In this document: positions 8,150-17,055 of the stretch, in pieces
Numbering within the stretch: the stretch's first letter is position 1
How the letters are laid out: every line of letters begins with the position of its first letter
Assembly: GCF_014349105.1 (NCBI RefSeq)
Contig: NZ_JACSJI010000007.1
Span: 62,001 to 126,000, forward strand
Reading direction: 5' to 3'
Source of the DNA: Caulobacter sp. 17J80-11
GTDB taxonomy: Bacteria; Pseudomonadota; Alphaproteobacteria; Caulobacterales; Caulobacteraceae
Length of the DNA: 64,000 bases
The notes under the pieces: generated by a model
Database searches by the model: none
Seen by the model: the letters and a program-made list of their open reading frames with translations, nothing else
What the model was told of the DNA's origin: nothing
Translations under genes and position numbers: made by a program

Positions 8150-8554
8150 TCAGCCCCGCTCTCCGGCGCGGCGCATCCGGGCCTGCTCTTCCTCCGTCGT
8201 GCTGGTCATCATCCGGCTCGACGGCTGGGTCGTCTCGTAGCCTCGGGTCGTGGTCGCGCCGGTCGTCGTCCGGCTGGACGGCGTGGTGGTGGTGGCCGTG
8301 CCGGTGTCGGACGGCTCGGCCGGGGTCGTTTGCGTCATCATCCGGCTGGACGGCGTGGTGGTCGACGACTCAGGCGTGGTCGAGCGCGTCGTGGCGCTCG
8401 GCGACGTGGCTGTGCCGGTCGTGCCGGTCGTGGTGCGGCCCGACTGGGTAGGCGACGGCGTCTGGCCGTAGGTCGAGGACGACTGCGCGACCGCGACGGC
8501 GCCCGTGGCGAGGGCCGCAGCGGCGGCCGCGGCGAGAGCAAGCTTGATATTCAT
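8150..8554 (-). CDS. Thr/Ser-rich secreted protein with internal repeats
   Basis: A signal peptide (MNIKLALAAAAAAALATG...AVAQ) precedes about 110 residues of low-complexity sequence, half of it Thr or Ser. The unit TPSSRMMT / TPSSRTTT / QPSSRMMT recurs three times, and the tail is charged (EEEQARMRRAGERG). The repeats are also visible in DNA. A GGAGGC ribosome site precedes the ATG. It lies just upstream of the L,D-transpeptidase on the same strand, so an extended, possibly wall- or periplasm-spanning polypeptide is plausible. No family is recognised. Confidence 0.6.
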   Translation of the reverse strand: MNIKLALAAAAAAALATGAVAVAQSSSTYGQTPSPTQSGRTTTGTTGTATSPSATTRSTTPESSTTTPSSRMMTQTTPAEPSDTGTATTTTPSSRTTTGATTTRGYETTQPSSRMMTSTTEEEQARMRRAGERG

Positions 8555-8593
8555 TCGACAGCCTCCAATGAACTACGCAAAGGCGAGCCGAAA

Positions 8594-8619
8594 AACCGAG
8601 GCGTCCCTTAAGGTGTTCC
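8594..8619 (-). promoter_or_regulatory. Candidate EcfG-type (general stress sigma) promoter
   Basis: On the minus strand GGAAC (8619-8615) is followed after 16 bases by CGGTT (8598-8594), about 40 bases before the Thr-rich gene. The alphaproteobacterial general stress consensus is GGAAC-N16/17-CGTT, so the -35 is perfect and the -10 is one base off. Confidence 0.35.
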
Positions 8620-8821
8620 CGCCGTCGCGCATTATCTGCTCTGGCGTTACCGTAGAATTCGCCCGCAAGAACTAGCGGGGCCGCGGGATGATCTTTGTAG
8701 ATCTGCCCATGACGTCCGAGTTCTTCGTGTACCCTCGGTCATCGCCAAACCGTCGCCATGACGCGCGGTGGAACCGGCGAAGCCATGGAGCTTTCCTTCC
8801 GGCGAGACCGGAGGCGGGCGG

Positions 8822-10402
8822 ATGAGCTGGTGGCGAAGCGGCGTGATCTACCAGGTCTATCCGCGCTCGTTCCAGGATGGCGACGGCGACGGGGTGGGGG
8901 ACCTGGCCGGCCTGCGCCGGCGGCTGCCCTATCTGGCGGAGCTGGGGATCGACGCGATCTGGCTGTCGCCGGTGTTTCCCTCGCCCATGGCCGACTTCGG
9001 CTACGACGTGGCCGACTACTGCGGGATCGACCCGCTGTTCGGCGACCTGGACCAGTTCGACGCCCTGGCGGCCGAGGCGCGGGCGCTGGGCCTGAAGCTG
9101 ATCATGGACTTCGTCCCCAACCATACGTCCGAGCGCCACCCGTGGTTCGTGGAGGCGCTGGCCTCGCGCGAGAACCCGCGGCGCGACTGGTACGTCTGGC
9201 GCGATCCGGCGCCGGGCGGCGGCCCGCCGAACAACTGGCTGAGCAGCTTCGGCGGCCCGGCCTGGACCTTCGATCCGGCCAGCGGCCAGTACTACCTGCA
9301 CTCCTACCTGCGCGAGCAGCCGGACCTGAACTGGCGCAATCCGCGCGTGCGGGCGGCCATGTACGACGTGCTGCGCTTCTGGATGCGGCGCGGGGTCGAC
9401 GGCTTCCGCGTCGACGTGCTGTGGCGGCTGATCAAGGACGCCGACTTCCGCGACGATCCCGTCAATCCCGCCTGGACCGCCGACCGGCCGCAGGAGGAGC
9501 GGCTGCTGCCGCTGTTCTCGGCCGACCAGGCCGAGGTGCACGACGTGGTGGCCGAGCTGCGCCGGGTGGTCGACGAGTTTCCCGACCGGGTGCTGATCGG
9601 CGAGATCTACCTGCCGCTGGAACGGCTGGTGACCTACTACGGGCGCGATCTGGCGGGCGCGCACCTGCCGTTCAACTTCCTGCTGCTGGAGACCGCCTGG
9701 CGGGCGGACGCGGTCGCCGCCCTGGTCGAGGCCTACGAGGCGGCCCTGCCCGACGGCGGATGGCCGAACTGGGTGCTGTCCAACCACGACCGGCTCCGCG
9801 TGGCGGCGCGTGCGGGCGAGCGTCAGGCGCGGGTGGCGGCCATGCTGCTGACCACGCTGCGGGGCACGCCGACCCTCTACTACGGCGACGAGCTGGGCCT
9901 GGGCCGCGTGCCGGTGCCGGCCGAGGCGGTGCAGGACCCCTGGGGCAAGAACGAACCGGCCTTCGGGCGCGACCCGTCGCGCACGCCCATGCAGTGGGAC
10001 GGATCGACCAACGCGGGGTTCAGCACGGCCGCCCCCTGGCTGCCCCTCAGCCCGGACTGGCGCACGCGCAACGTGGCGGCCGCCGGCGCTGATCCCGGCT
10101 CGCTTCTGAACCTCTACCGGCGTCTGCTGGCCCTGCGCCGCGCGCGTCCGGCCCTGCATGGGGGCGCCTGGGCCCCGCTGGCGGTGGCCGGCGAGGTGTT
10201 CGCTTTCGAGCGCCGGGCCGGGGCCGAGCGGCTGGTGGTGGCCTTGAACTTCGGCGCGGAGCCGCAGCGCCTGCATCGCCCCGACCTGGCCGGGGCGCGC
10301 GTGCTGCTGTCCACCGCCGGCCGGGAGGAGGGGGCGACGCTGGCGCAGGCCGACCTGCGGCTGGCCCCCGACGAAGGCGTGATCCTCGAACCCGTGGGCT
10401 GA
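8822..10402 (+). CDS. GH13 family alpha-glucosidase (oligo-1,6-glucosidase-like)
   Basis: The protein (526 residues) starts at the ATG with GGAGG upstream. It has the full GH13 barrel: opening VIYQVYPRSFQDGDGDGVGD, DFVPNHTS, the nucleophile in DGFRVDV (Asp198), the acid/base in IGEIYLP (Glu261), the stabilising Asp in LSNHD (Asp323) and a C-terminal beta-domain. It would release glucose from the non-reducing end of malto- or isomalto-oligosaccharides. No signal peptide is visible, so it is cytoplasmic and probably uses imported oligosaccharides. No transporter or regulator gene is adjacent. A truncated gene starts right at its stop. Confidence 0.9.
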   Translation: MSWWRSGVIYQVYPRSFQDGDGDGVGDLAGLRRRLPYLAELGIDAIWLSPVFPSPMADFGYDVADYCGIDPLFGDLDQFDALAAEARALGLKLIMDFVPNHTSERHPWFVEALASRENPRRDWYVWRDPAPGGGPPNNWLSSFGGPAWTFDPASGQYYLHSYLREQPDLNWRNPRVRAAMYDVLRFWMRRGVDGFRVDVLWRLIKDADFRDDPVNPAWTADRPQEERLLPLFSADQAEVHDVVAELRRVVDEFPDRVLIGEIYLPLERLVTYYGRDLAGAHLPFNFLLLETAWRADAVAALVEAYEAALPDGGWPNWVLSNHDRLRVAARAGERQARVAAMLLTTLRGTPTLYYGDELGLGRVPVPAEAVQDPWGKNEPAFGRDPSRTPMQWDGSTNAGFSTAAPWLPLSPDWRTRNVAAAGADPGSLLNLYRRLLALRRARPALHGGAWAPLAVAGEVFAFERRAGAERLVVALNFGAEPQRLHRPDLAGARVLLSTAGREEGATLAQADLRLAPDEGVILEPVG

Positions 10403-10716
10403 GCCCGCTGGACCCGCGGCGCTACGGCATGCTGGGCGTGCGCGCCTTTTCCCACCTGGTGCGCGAGGAGCCGGGGGAGGCCGCCCGCTGGGCCGAGCAG
10501 GCCGGCCTGTCGCCCGGCGCGCATGCGCTGATCGAGATGATCGCGGTGGCCGCTCACACCCTGAACGGCGATCCAGCCGAGGCGGAACGGTGGGCGCAGT
10601 CGGTGCGCCGCCGCGCGCCGCCCTTCGCCCGCGACGACTTCCTGCGCGCCTTCCCCTTCCGGGCGGCGGGCGTACGCGACAGCGTGACCGCGGCGCTGGC
10701 CGCTCACGGCTTCTAA
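10402..10716 (+). pseudogene. C-terminal remnant of a TPR-type transcriptional regulator or cyclase-like protein
   Basis: From the alpha-glucosidase stop on, another frame reads GLSPLDPRRYGMLGVRAF, then EPGEAARWAEQAGLSPGAHALIEMIA and LRAFPFRAAGVRD. This looks like the last 100 residues of the long winged-helix/TPR regulators common in this group (LSPLDP...Y.ML.. and DFxRAFPF). The whole DNA-binding and TPR front is missing, and the match begins exactly at the end of the preceding gene. The part from the ATG at 10429 (95 residues) could still be translated. I read it as the leftover of a deletion. Confidence 0.5.
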
Positions 10717-10804
10717 CCCGCCCTACCGGCCGAACCCTTCGCCCGGCGCGGGGGTTATCTGGACGTAGTCCGGCCGCGAACGACGCGGCGAAGGAGCGCC
10801 GACC

Positions 10805-12196
10805 GTGGGGACCCGGCGAGGTCCGGTCCGGGGGCGGAAAACACCGACGCTTTGGAAGCTCGGGGCGGCCCTGTTCGGCCTCGTGCTCGGCTTGGCCGCG
10901 ACGTCAGCCGCCCTGGCCCAGCCCGCCGGAGCCCCCGTCGTCGAACTGGAGGTCGACGGGGCGATCGGGCCCGCGACGGCCGAGTACCTCGAGCATGGGA
11001 TGAAGACCGCCGCCGCGCGCAACGCCGCGCTGGTGATCATCCGCCTGGACACGCCGGGCGGGCTTGAATCCTCCACCCGCGACATCGTTCACGACATCCT
11101 GGCCTCGCCCGTGCCGGTGGCGACCTACGTCGCTCCTTCGGGCGCGCGCGCGGCCAGCGCCGGGACCTACATCCTCTACGCCAGCCATCTGGCGGCCATG
11201 GCGCCGGGCACGCACCTCGGCGCCGCCACCCCGGTCCAGATCGGCGGCGGCGGCTCGCCGCTGGGCGGCGGAGCGGGCGAGGGGGAGACGAAGCCCCCGG
11301 CCGCCGACGCCGAGACGTCCAAGGTCGTCAACGACGCGGCCGCCTACCTGACCTCGCTGGCCGCCCTGCAGGGCCGCAACGCCAAGTGGGCCGAGCGGGC
11401 CGTGCGCGAGGCGGCCACCCTGACCGCCGACGAGGCCCTGAAGCAGGACGTGGTGGAGATCGTCGCCCGCGACGTGCCCGACCTGCTGGCCCAGGCCGAC
11501 GGGCGCACCGTCAAGCTGAACGGCCAGCTCTTCGTACTGAAGACCGCCGGCGCTCGGGTGGTCGCCGTCGAGCCGGACTGGCGCTCGCGCTTCCTGGGCG
11601 TGATCACCAACCCGAACATCGCCTACTTGCTGCTGCTGGTCGGCGTATACGGCCTGATCTTCGAGTTCCTGACCCCGGGGACGGTCGGCCCCGGGGTCGT
11701 CGGCGCCATCGCGCTCGTGGTCGGCCTGTTCGCTCTGAACCTGCTGCCGGTGAGCTATGCGGGCCTGGGCCTGATCGTCATCGGCATCGGCCTGCTGGTC
11801 GCCGAGGCGCACGCGCCGTCCGGGGCCTGCGCGGCCGGCGGCACGGTCGCCCTGGCGCTCGGCTCGCTGATGCTGTTCCGGGCGGCCGGCCCGGAATACC
11901 GCCTGTCGCCGGGCGTCATCCTGGTCGGCGTGGGCGTGAGCCTCGCCTTCTTCCTCGTGGTCATCGGCGCCGCCGTACGCAGCCGGCGCCTGCGGGTGAG
12001 GACCGGGGGCAAGGCCCTGATCGGCGCGCCAGCCGAGGTGCTCCGCTGGTCCGGAACCCAGGGCACCGTCCGGGTCGAGGGCGAGGACTGGCGCGCCCAC
12101 GCGAAATCCCCGCTCGCGCCCGGCCAGGCCGCGCGCGTGACCAGCCGCGACGGTCTGACCCTCACCGTCGAACCCGAGCCCCGGAGCCCCCAATGA
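10805..12196 (+). CDS. nfeD: NfeD-family membrane serine protease (ClpP-class, stomatin partner)
   Basis: The protein has 463 residues and a GTG start with AAGGAG upstream. After a signal segment come a ClpP/crotonase-like protease domain ([32 protein letters not shown] with the likely nucleophile Ser118), four C-terminal membrane helices (about 260-400) and a small beta-barrel NfeD domain. Members cut a C-terminal site of stomatin-like proteins. The slipin gene follows with an ATGA overlap, the classic NfeD-stomatin pairing. Its role is probably membrane microdomain quality control. Confidence 0.9.
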   Translation: MGTRRGPVRGRKTPTLWKLGAALFGLVLGLAATSAALAQPAGAPVVELEVDGAIGPATAEYLEHGMKTAAARNAALVIIRLDTPGGLESSTRDIVHDILASPVPVATYVAPSGARAASAGTYILYASHLAAMAPGTHLGAATPVQIGGGGSPLGGGAGEGETKPPAADAETSKVVNDAAAYLTSLAALQGRNAKWAERAVREAATLTADEALKQDVVEIVARDVPDLLAQADGRTVKLNGQLFVLKTAGARVVAVEPDWRSRFLGVITNPNIAYLLLLVGVYGLIFEFLTPGTVGPGVVGAIALVVGLFALNLLPVSYAGLGLIVIGIGLLVAEAHAPSGACAAGGTVALALGSLMLFRAAGPEYRLSPGVILVGVGVSLAFFLVVIGAAVRSRRLRVRTGGKALIGAPAEVLRWSGTQGTVRVEGEDWRAHAKSPLAPGQAARVTSRDGLTLTVEPEPRSPQ

Positions 12197-12951
12197 TCGC
12201 CCTGTTCGTCGTCCTGGTGATCGCCGTGCTGGCGGTGATGCTGCTGCTGCAGGCGATCCGCATCCTGAGGGAATACGAGCGCGGCGTGGTGTTCACGCTC
12301 GGCCGCTACACCGGGGTGAAAGGGCCGGGCCTGATCCTGCTGATCCCGATCGTGCAGCAAATGGTGAAGGTCAGCCTGCGGACCGTCGTGCTGGACGTGC
12401 CCAGCCAGGACGTGATCTCGCGCGACAACGTCTCGGTGAAGGTTTCGGCCGTGGTCTATTTCCGGGTGATCGACCCGGACAAGGCGATCATCCAGGTGCA
12501 GGACTTCCTGTTCGCCACCAGCCAGCTGTCGCAGACCACGCTGCGCTCGGTGCTGGGCAAGCACGAGCTGGACGAGATGCTGGCCGAGCGGGACAAGCTG
12601 AACCACGACGTCCGCGAAATCCTCGACAGCCAGACCGTGGCCTGGGGCGTGAAGGTCGCCAACGTCGAGATCAAGCACGTCGACATCAACGAGAGCATGA
12701 TCCGCGCCATCGCCCGCCAGGCCGAGGCCGAGCGGGCCCGGCGCGCGCGTGTGATCAACGCCCTTGGCGAGCGCCAGGCCGCGGACACCCTGGCCGAGGC
12801 GGCCGGCGTGCTGGCCAAGCAGCCGGGGGCCATGCAGCTGCGCTACTTCTCGACCCTGCAGGATATCGGCGTCGACAAGAACACGACCGTCGTCTTCCCC
12901 CTGCCGATCGAGATGATCGAGGGCCTCGGGCGGCACGCGTCCAAGACCTGA
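12193..12951 (+). CDS. Slipin / stomatin-like SPFH protein
   Basis: This 252-residue membrane protein has one N-terminal hydrophobic segment, the SPFH entry [47 protein letters not shown], and the helical stretch [18 protein letters not shown]. It would oligomerise on the inner face of the cytoplasmic membrane. The ATG overlaps the nfeD stop, so both should be made together as protease and substrate. Confidence 0.9.
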   Translation: MIALFVVLVIAVLAVMLLLQAIRILREYERGVVFTLGRYTGVKGPGLILLIPIVQQMVKVSLRTVVLDVPSQDVISRDNVSVKVSAVVYFRVIDPDKAIIQVQDFLFATSQLSQTTLRSVLGKHELDEMLAERDKLNHDVREILDSQTVAWGVKVANVEIKHVDINESMIRAIARQAEAERARRARVINALGERQAADTLAEAAGVLAKQPGAMQLRYFSTLQDIGVDKNTTVVFPLPIEMIEGLGRHASKT

Positions 12952-13026
12952 GCTTTCAGGCGCAACCACCTGCACCGTCGAGTGTTTTTTCCAGGCAAGG
13001 GTCTTCGGGCCCACCAGGAGACGGCG

Positions 13027-13590
13027 ATGCACACCCCACGATGGGGACGCGCGACGCGGGCGATGGCGGCGGTCTCCGTCGTGCTGACGGTGTCGGCCTG
13101 CGCGACGACGCCGTTGCCGAAGGGGCTGCCCGGCGGCGCACACGAAACGGACCTGACCGAGATGGCCGGCGCGGCCACCCAGCCGCTGCAGGACTTCAAC
13201 ATCCAGAAAGTCGAGGTCCCCAAGGTCCTGCTCGACGCGCGGGCCGACACCTACCGGGCGCCGCCGCTCGACTGCGAAGGCCTGACGAAGGAGATCGAAG
13301 CGCTGGACGCCGCCCTCGGCGCCGACCTCGACGTCGAACCGGCCAAGGGCGACGAGAACCCGACTATGGAAATCGTCGAAGGCGCGGTTCGCGGCCTGTC
13401 CACCGGTTGGATCCCGTTCCGCGGCGCCATTCGCCAGGTGACCGGCGCCTCCGCCCACGCCGCCAAGGTGGAGCAGGCGGTCGTCGCCGGGGCGGTGCGC
13501 CGGGGCTACCTGAAGGGCGTCGGCGAGAAGGCCGGCTGCAAGCCGCCCGCCGCACCGACGCGGGCCGTCCCCATAGCGCCGTCGCACTAG
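13027..13590 (+). CDS. Putative lipoprotein, unknown function
   Basis: The 187-residue protein begins with a lipoprotein signal (AAVSVVLTVSAC, lipobox VSAC). The mature part has a conserved-looking block, QPLQDFNIQKVEVPKVLLDA, and a later Gly/Ala helix (VRGLSTGWIPFRGAIRQVTGAS) with Cys at both ends of the mature chain. A CAGGAGAC site precedes the ATG; an in-frame start 45 bases earlier is weaker. I cannot assign it to a named family. Confidence 0.65.
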   Translation: MHTPRWGRATRAMAAVSVVLTVSACATTPLPKGLPGGAHETDLTEMAGAATQPLQDFNIQKVEVPKVLLDARADTYRAPPLDCEGLTKEIEALDAALGADLDVEPAKGDENPTMEIVEGAVRGLSTGWIPFRGAIRQVTGASAHAAKVEQAVVAGAVRRGYLKGVGEKAGCKPPAAPTRAVPIAPSH

Positions 13591-13597
13591 GGTGGTT

Positions 13598-13954
13598 CTA
13601 GGCGGCGTGCTCGAGCGCGCGCGCCAGATCGGCGGCCTGGAACGGCTTGTTCAGGGTCTCGACGTTCCGGTAGCCCTCGCTCAGGCCCTGGATTCCGTAG
13701 CCGGTGGCGAAGATGAAGGGGACGTGGCGTTCGCGCAGCACGTCAGCGACGGGGAAGGACTTGCCTTCGCCCAGGTTCACGTCGAGGACGGCGGCGTCGA
13801 TCGGCTCGGTGCGCGCCATCTCCAGCGCCTGGTCCAGCCGCATGGCCGGCCCGACCGGCTCGTGGCCGAGGTCCTCCAGCATGTCGGCGACCATCATGGC
13901 CACCAGCATCTCGTCCTCGACAACGAGCACCCGCAGCGGCGTCTCCTCCGTCAT
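13598..13954 (-). CDS. Single-domain response regulator
   Basis: The 118 residues are one receiver domain: acidic pair in VVEDE, phospho-acceptor Asp58 (LDVNLG), Thr84 (ATGYG) and Lys103 (NKPF). There is no output domain, so it probably relays phosphate or acts by binding. Its ATG overlaps the stop of the HWE kinase gene (ATGA), which makes that kinase the likely phospho-donor. It closely resembles the receiver at 58941-59330 in the FATGYG-type signature. Confidence 0.85.
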   Translation of the reverse strand: MTEETPLRVLVVEDEMLVAMMVADMLEDLGHEPVGPAMRLDQALEMARTEPIDAAVLDVNLGEGKSFPVADVLRERHVPFIFATGYGIQGLSEGYRNVETLNKPFQAADLARALEHAA

Positions 13955-16491
13955 GGCGGCGACAGGCGCGCCAGAGGCGCGTCGATGGCGCAGACCAGCC
14001 CCTCGGGGCGATACTCGAAGCGCACGTCCGCCTCCAATTCTCCGGCGAGTCCCTGTTCGATCAATCGCGTGCCGAAGCCCTTGCGCCCCGGCGGCGTCAC
14101 CGGCGGGCCGCCGGCCTCGCGCCAGACCAGATGTAGGCGCCCGTGCTCGACCCACCAGCGGATCTCGACCGAGCCGTCGCTGCTCAACGCGCCGTACTTG
14201 GCCGCATTCGCCCCCAGCTCGTAAGCCGCCATCGAGATCGCCAGGGCCGCCTTCGGCGTCAGGCGCACGCGCGGCCCCTCCAGGCGCACCCGGTGCTGCG
14301 CCGCTTCGCGATAAGGCAGAACGGCTTCGGCGATCACCTCGGCCAGGTCCGCGCTCTCCCAGTTACGCCGGGTGAGCACGTCGTGGGCGCGGGCCAGGGC
14401 TTGGATGCGCACGATGAAGCGCTGGCGCGCCTGTTCGGGATCGGCGTCGGCCTTGAGCGTCTGCTGGGCGATGGCCTGAACGGTGGCGAGCGAGTTCTTC
14501 ACGCGATGGTTCAGTTCGTTGACCAAAAGCTCGCGGTGTAACTCCGAGCGCTTGTATTCGGTCACGTCGCGGACCACGCCGATCATGCGCACCGCGCGGC
14601 CGTCTTCAAACAGGACCTGGCCTTCCTCGGCCGCCCAGCGCTCCTCGCCCCCGCTCGGCCCGGGATTGAGTCGGAATTCGGTCGCATAGGCCCCGGTCCC
14701 GGCCGGGTCGAGCGCCGCGTGCACCTCCGCGTCGACCCGTTCGCGGTCGGCTGGATGCACCAGGGCCACAAACCCGGCGTAGTCGACGACCGTACCGGGA
14801 GACACACCGTATAGCGCCTGGCAGCGGTCGTCCCAGACGACCTTGCCGGTGAGCGGGTCGTAATCCCAGGCCCCGATGTCGGCCGCCTCCAGGGCCAGAG
14901 TGCGGAACGCTTCGCTTTCACGTAGCGCCGCTTCGGCTCGCCGTTGCTCGGTGACGTCGCGAAACCACGCGCCGACGCCTTCCGGGGTCGGGAACAGGCG
15001 CGTCTGGATCAGGTGGTCCGGGCGCGTCACCGAGGGCGCTTCATAGTTGGCTGCGGTGCGGTTGCGCATGACCTCTCGGAGATTGCTCGCCAGCTGGGAG
15101 CCCGCCATGGCGGGGAAAGCGTCCCAGAGCAGCGCGCCCACCAGGGCCTCCTCGGGCATGGCGGTGTAACGGGCCGTCAGCGAGTTGATCAGCGTCACCC
15201 GCCAGTTGCGATCCACGGCGAAGAACCCGTCGCCGACGCCTTCGATCACGTCGCGCAGGCGGCCTCGCTCGGTCTCGGTCTCGGCCTTCTCCCGCGCCAG
15301 GTCGGCGACGGCGACGTCCTTGTCGATCACCGCCTGCCGGAAGACTGCGAGGGCGCGCGCCATCTCGCCGATGTCGCCGCCGCTCTCGACGTGCGGAACC
15401 GGCGCGGCGGTGCCGCCCGCCGCCAGGGCGCGCATACGGTCGGTGATGTCGATGAGCGGCGCGCTGATCCGCCGGCCCCACCACGCTCCCAGCAACGACA
15501 TGGCCACGGCCGTCAGGGCCAACAGCAGCAGGACCTTCTCGCGGATGTCCCGCACGCCGGCGAAGGCGTCGGCCGCCGGTTCGCGGGTGACCACGACCCA
15601 GCCCAGCCCCGGAAAGCCGGGCTGGGCGGGGGCAGGGGCCGCGGCCACGGCCTCGCCGTGCAGCACGCCGGCGATCGCGGGAACGCCGTACGCGCGTCGC
15701 GCCAGCAGGTCGAGCAGCCAGGCCGGCCGGGGATCGGGGGCGTCGGGCCGCGAGTCGAAGATCAGCTCGCCCCCGGGACCGAAGATCTGGAACCGGCGAT
15801 CCGAGCGGGCGATCTGCTGGCGCTGGGCGATCATCTGGCGCGCGGTCGCCCCCACCCGGTGGAAGTCGAACAGATTGACCAGAACGCCCAGCACGCGGCC
15901 GTCGGCGGCCCGCACCGGCGCGGCGATCGGCAGGACGTGACCGTCGTCGTCGTAGATCTCGCCTACGTAATCCGACTTCATCGGAGCCCCGACGACGGCC
16001 GGGGGCGCGCGGCCGAACGATCCGTTGAGGCCGCTCGCGGCGGCCAGCCAGGGTTCGACCGACAGGTCGCGGTCATACAGCCAAGCGGTGTCCAGCGGCC
16101 GTCCGTTCGGGTCGCGGCTGTTGACGGCCAGCACCTCGCCGGAGGGCGAAACCAGCATGATCAGGCGATAGGCGTCGTAGAGATCGACGTAATCGTTCAT
16201 CGCGCCGACCAGAGGGCCCGTTCCGGGGGTGCGCCAGGCGGACGGTTCGCGCGTGTGCGGGTTCAGGACGAAGGCGCGGGTGTCGGCGATACGCTCGAAC
16301 AGGCCGCGGTTCAGCACGGCGCCCATCTCGAGCGCCAGTTGTTCGTGCTCCTTCAGAATGTCGCGTTCCAGCCGGGGTTCGAGCACCAGCAGGTAGACCC
16401 CCAGGGTCGCCACCAGCGGCGCGAGGCCGGCCGTCAGCAGGGCCGCCGCGACAGTCGCTCTCAGGCTGAGCGGTCGAAACGGCCACTTCAT
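13951..16491 (-). CDS. Membrane HWE-family sensor histidine kinase
   Basis: The protein has 846 residues. An N-terminal membrane helix and a periplasmic Cache-like sensor (about 35-320) are closed by a second helix (VLLLLALTAVAMSLLGAWW), then a HAMP-like region, two PAS domains (about 410-515 and 525-640) and the HWE kinase core: ELNHRVKNSLATVQAI with phospho-accepting His662, the NWESADL box and the ATPase part AAYELGANAAKYGAL / GFGTRLIE. HWE kinases often feed general-stress or light pathways in alphaproteobacteria. It is coupled to the receiver gene downstream. The ligand is unknown. Confidence 0.92.
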   Translation of the reverse strand: MKWPFRPLSLRATVAAALLTAGLAPLVATLGVYLLVLEPRLERDILKEHEQLALEMGAVLNRGLFERIADTRAFVLNPHTREPSAWRTPGTGPLVGAMNDYVDLYDAYRLIMLVSPSGEVLAVNSRDPNGRPLDTAWLYDRDLSVEPWLAAASGLNGSFGRAPPAVVGAPMKSDYVGEIYDDDGHVLPIAAPVRAADGRVLGVLVNLFDFHRVGATARQMIAQRQQIARSDRRFQIFGPGGELIFDSRPDAPDPRPAWLLDLLARRAYGVPAIAGVLHGEAVAAAPAPAQPGFPGLGWVVVTREPAADAFAGVRDIREKVLLLLALTAVAMSLLGAWWGRRISAPLIDITDRMRALAAGGTAAPVPHVESGGDIGEMARALAVFRQAVIDKDVAVADLAREKAETETERGRLRDVIEGVGDGFFAVDRNWRVTLINSLTARYTAMPEEALVGALLWDAFPAMAGSQLASNLREVMRNRTAANYEAPSVTRPDHLIQTRLFPTPEGVGAWFRDVTEQRRAEAALRESEAFRTLALEAADIGAWDYDPLTGKVVWDDRCQALYGVSPGTVVDYAGFVALVHPADRERVDAEVHAALDPAGTGAYATEFRLNPGPSGGEERWAAEEGQVLFEDGRAVRMIGVVRDVTEYKRSELHRELLVNELNHRVKNSLATVQAIAQQTLKADADPEQARQRFIVRIQALARAHDVLTRRNWESADLAEVIAEAVLPYREAAQHRVRLEGPRVRLTPKAALAISMAAYELGANAAKYGALSSDGSVEIRWWVEHGRLHLVWREAGGPPVTPPGRKGFGTRLIEQGLAGELEADVRFEYRPEGLVCAIDAPLARLSPP

Positions 16492-16707
16492 CCGGGGCCC
16501 CGCTGGCGGGACGCGCGCGCCCGCTCAGGAGTGAAAATCCGTCGTTCCGCTCAGAGGTTCCGCCCCGGCTATGGGGACCTGTTCCGCATCGGGGCGGGAG
16601 ATTTTCAGCCCACGCGCCGCTGGACCCGAGCCGGCGCTGGGCGCAGAAGCCCGGGGCCGGCGGACGCGCGTTCCCGCTCCGCCGCCGCGTCACGGAAAGG
16701 AGATCCC

Positions 16708-17055
16708 ATGCTCCGTCGTTCGCTCGCCGCCGCCGCTTTGATCACCGCTCTCGCCGGGGCTGCGCCGGCCCTGGCAGACACCAGCGTGTTGTTCGGCAAC
16801 ACCTTGCAAGTCACCCACGCCGGCAAGACCGGCAAGGTCTATGTGGACCAGGGCGGGACCTACACCCAGGTGAAGGCCGACGGCTCGAAGGTGTCGGGCA
16901 CCTGGACGGACACCGGCGGGAAATTTTGCCTCACCCAGACCGCGCCCCAGCCGGTGGCGGCGCGCTGCATGCCCGCCATCACTCAGAACGTCGGCGACAC
17001 CTGGACCGCGGGCCCGGGCGGGGCGATGACCCTGAGCATCGTGAAGGGGCGCTAG
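16708..17055 (+). CDS. Small secreted protein, unknown function
   Basis: There are 115 residues with a clear signal peptide (MLRRSLAAAALITALAGAA...LAD) and a perfect AAAGGAG ribosome site. The mature part has short beta-type repeats: GKTGKVYVDQGGTYTQVKAD, GTWTDTGGKFCLTQ, and two Cys that could form a disulfide. The G-T-W ... G-x-x-C pattern recalls small periplasmic proteins of Caulobacterales. Function unknown. It ends tail-to-tail with aidB, sharing the bases of both stops (CTAG). Confidence 0.7.
   Translation: MLRRSLAAAALITALAGAAPALADTSVLFGNTLQVTHAGKTGKVYVDQGGTYTQVKADGSKVSGTWTDTGGKFCLTQTAPQPVAARCMPAITQNVGDTWTAGPGGAMTLSIVKGR

Noticed and set aside
8672-10276. Long open frame antisense to the alpha-glucosidase
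   Set aside because: Such frames are common opposite GC-rich genes. It lacks domain motifs and its codon bias is that of the shadow strand.
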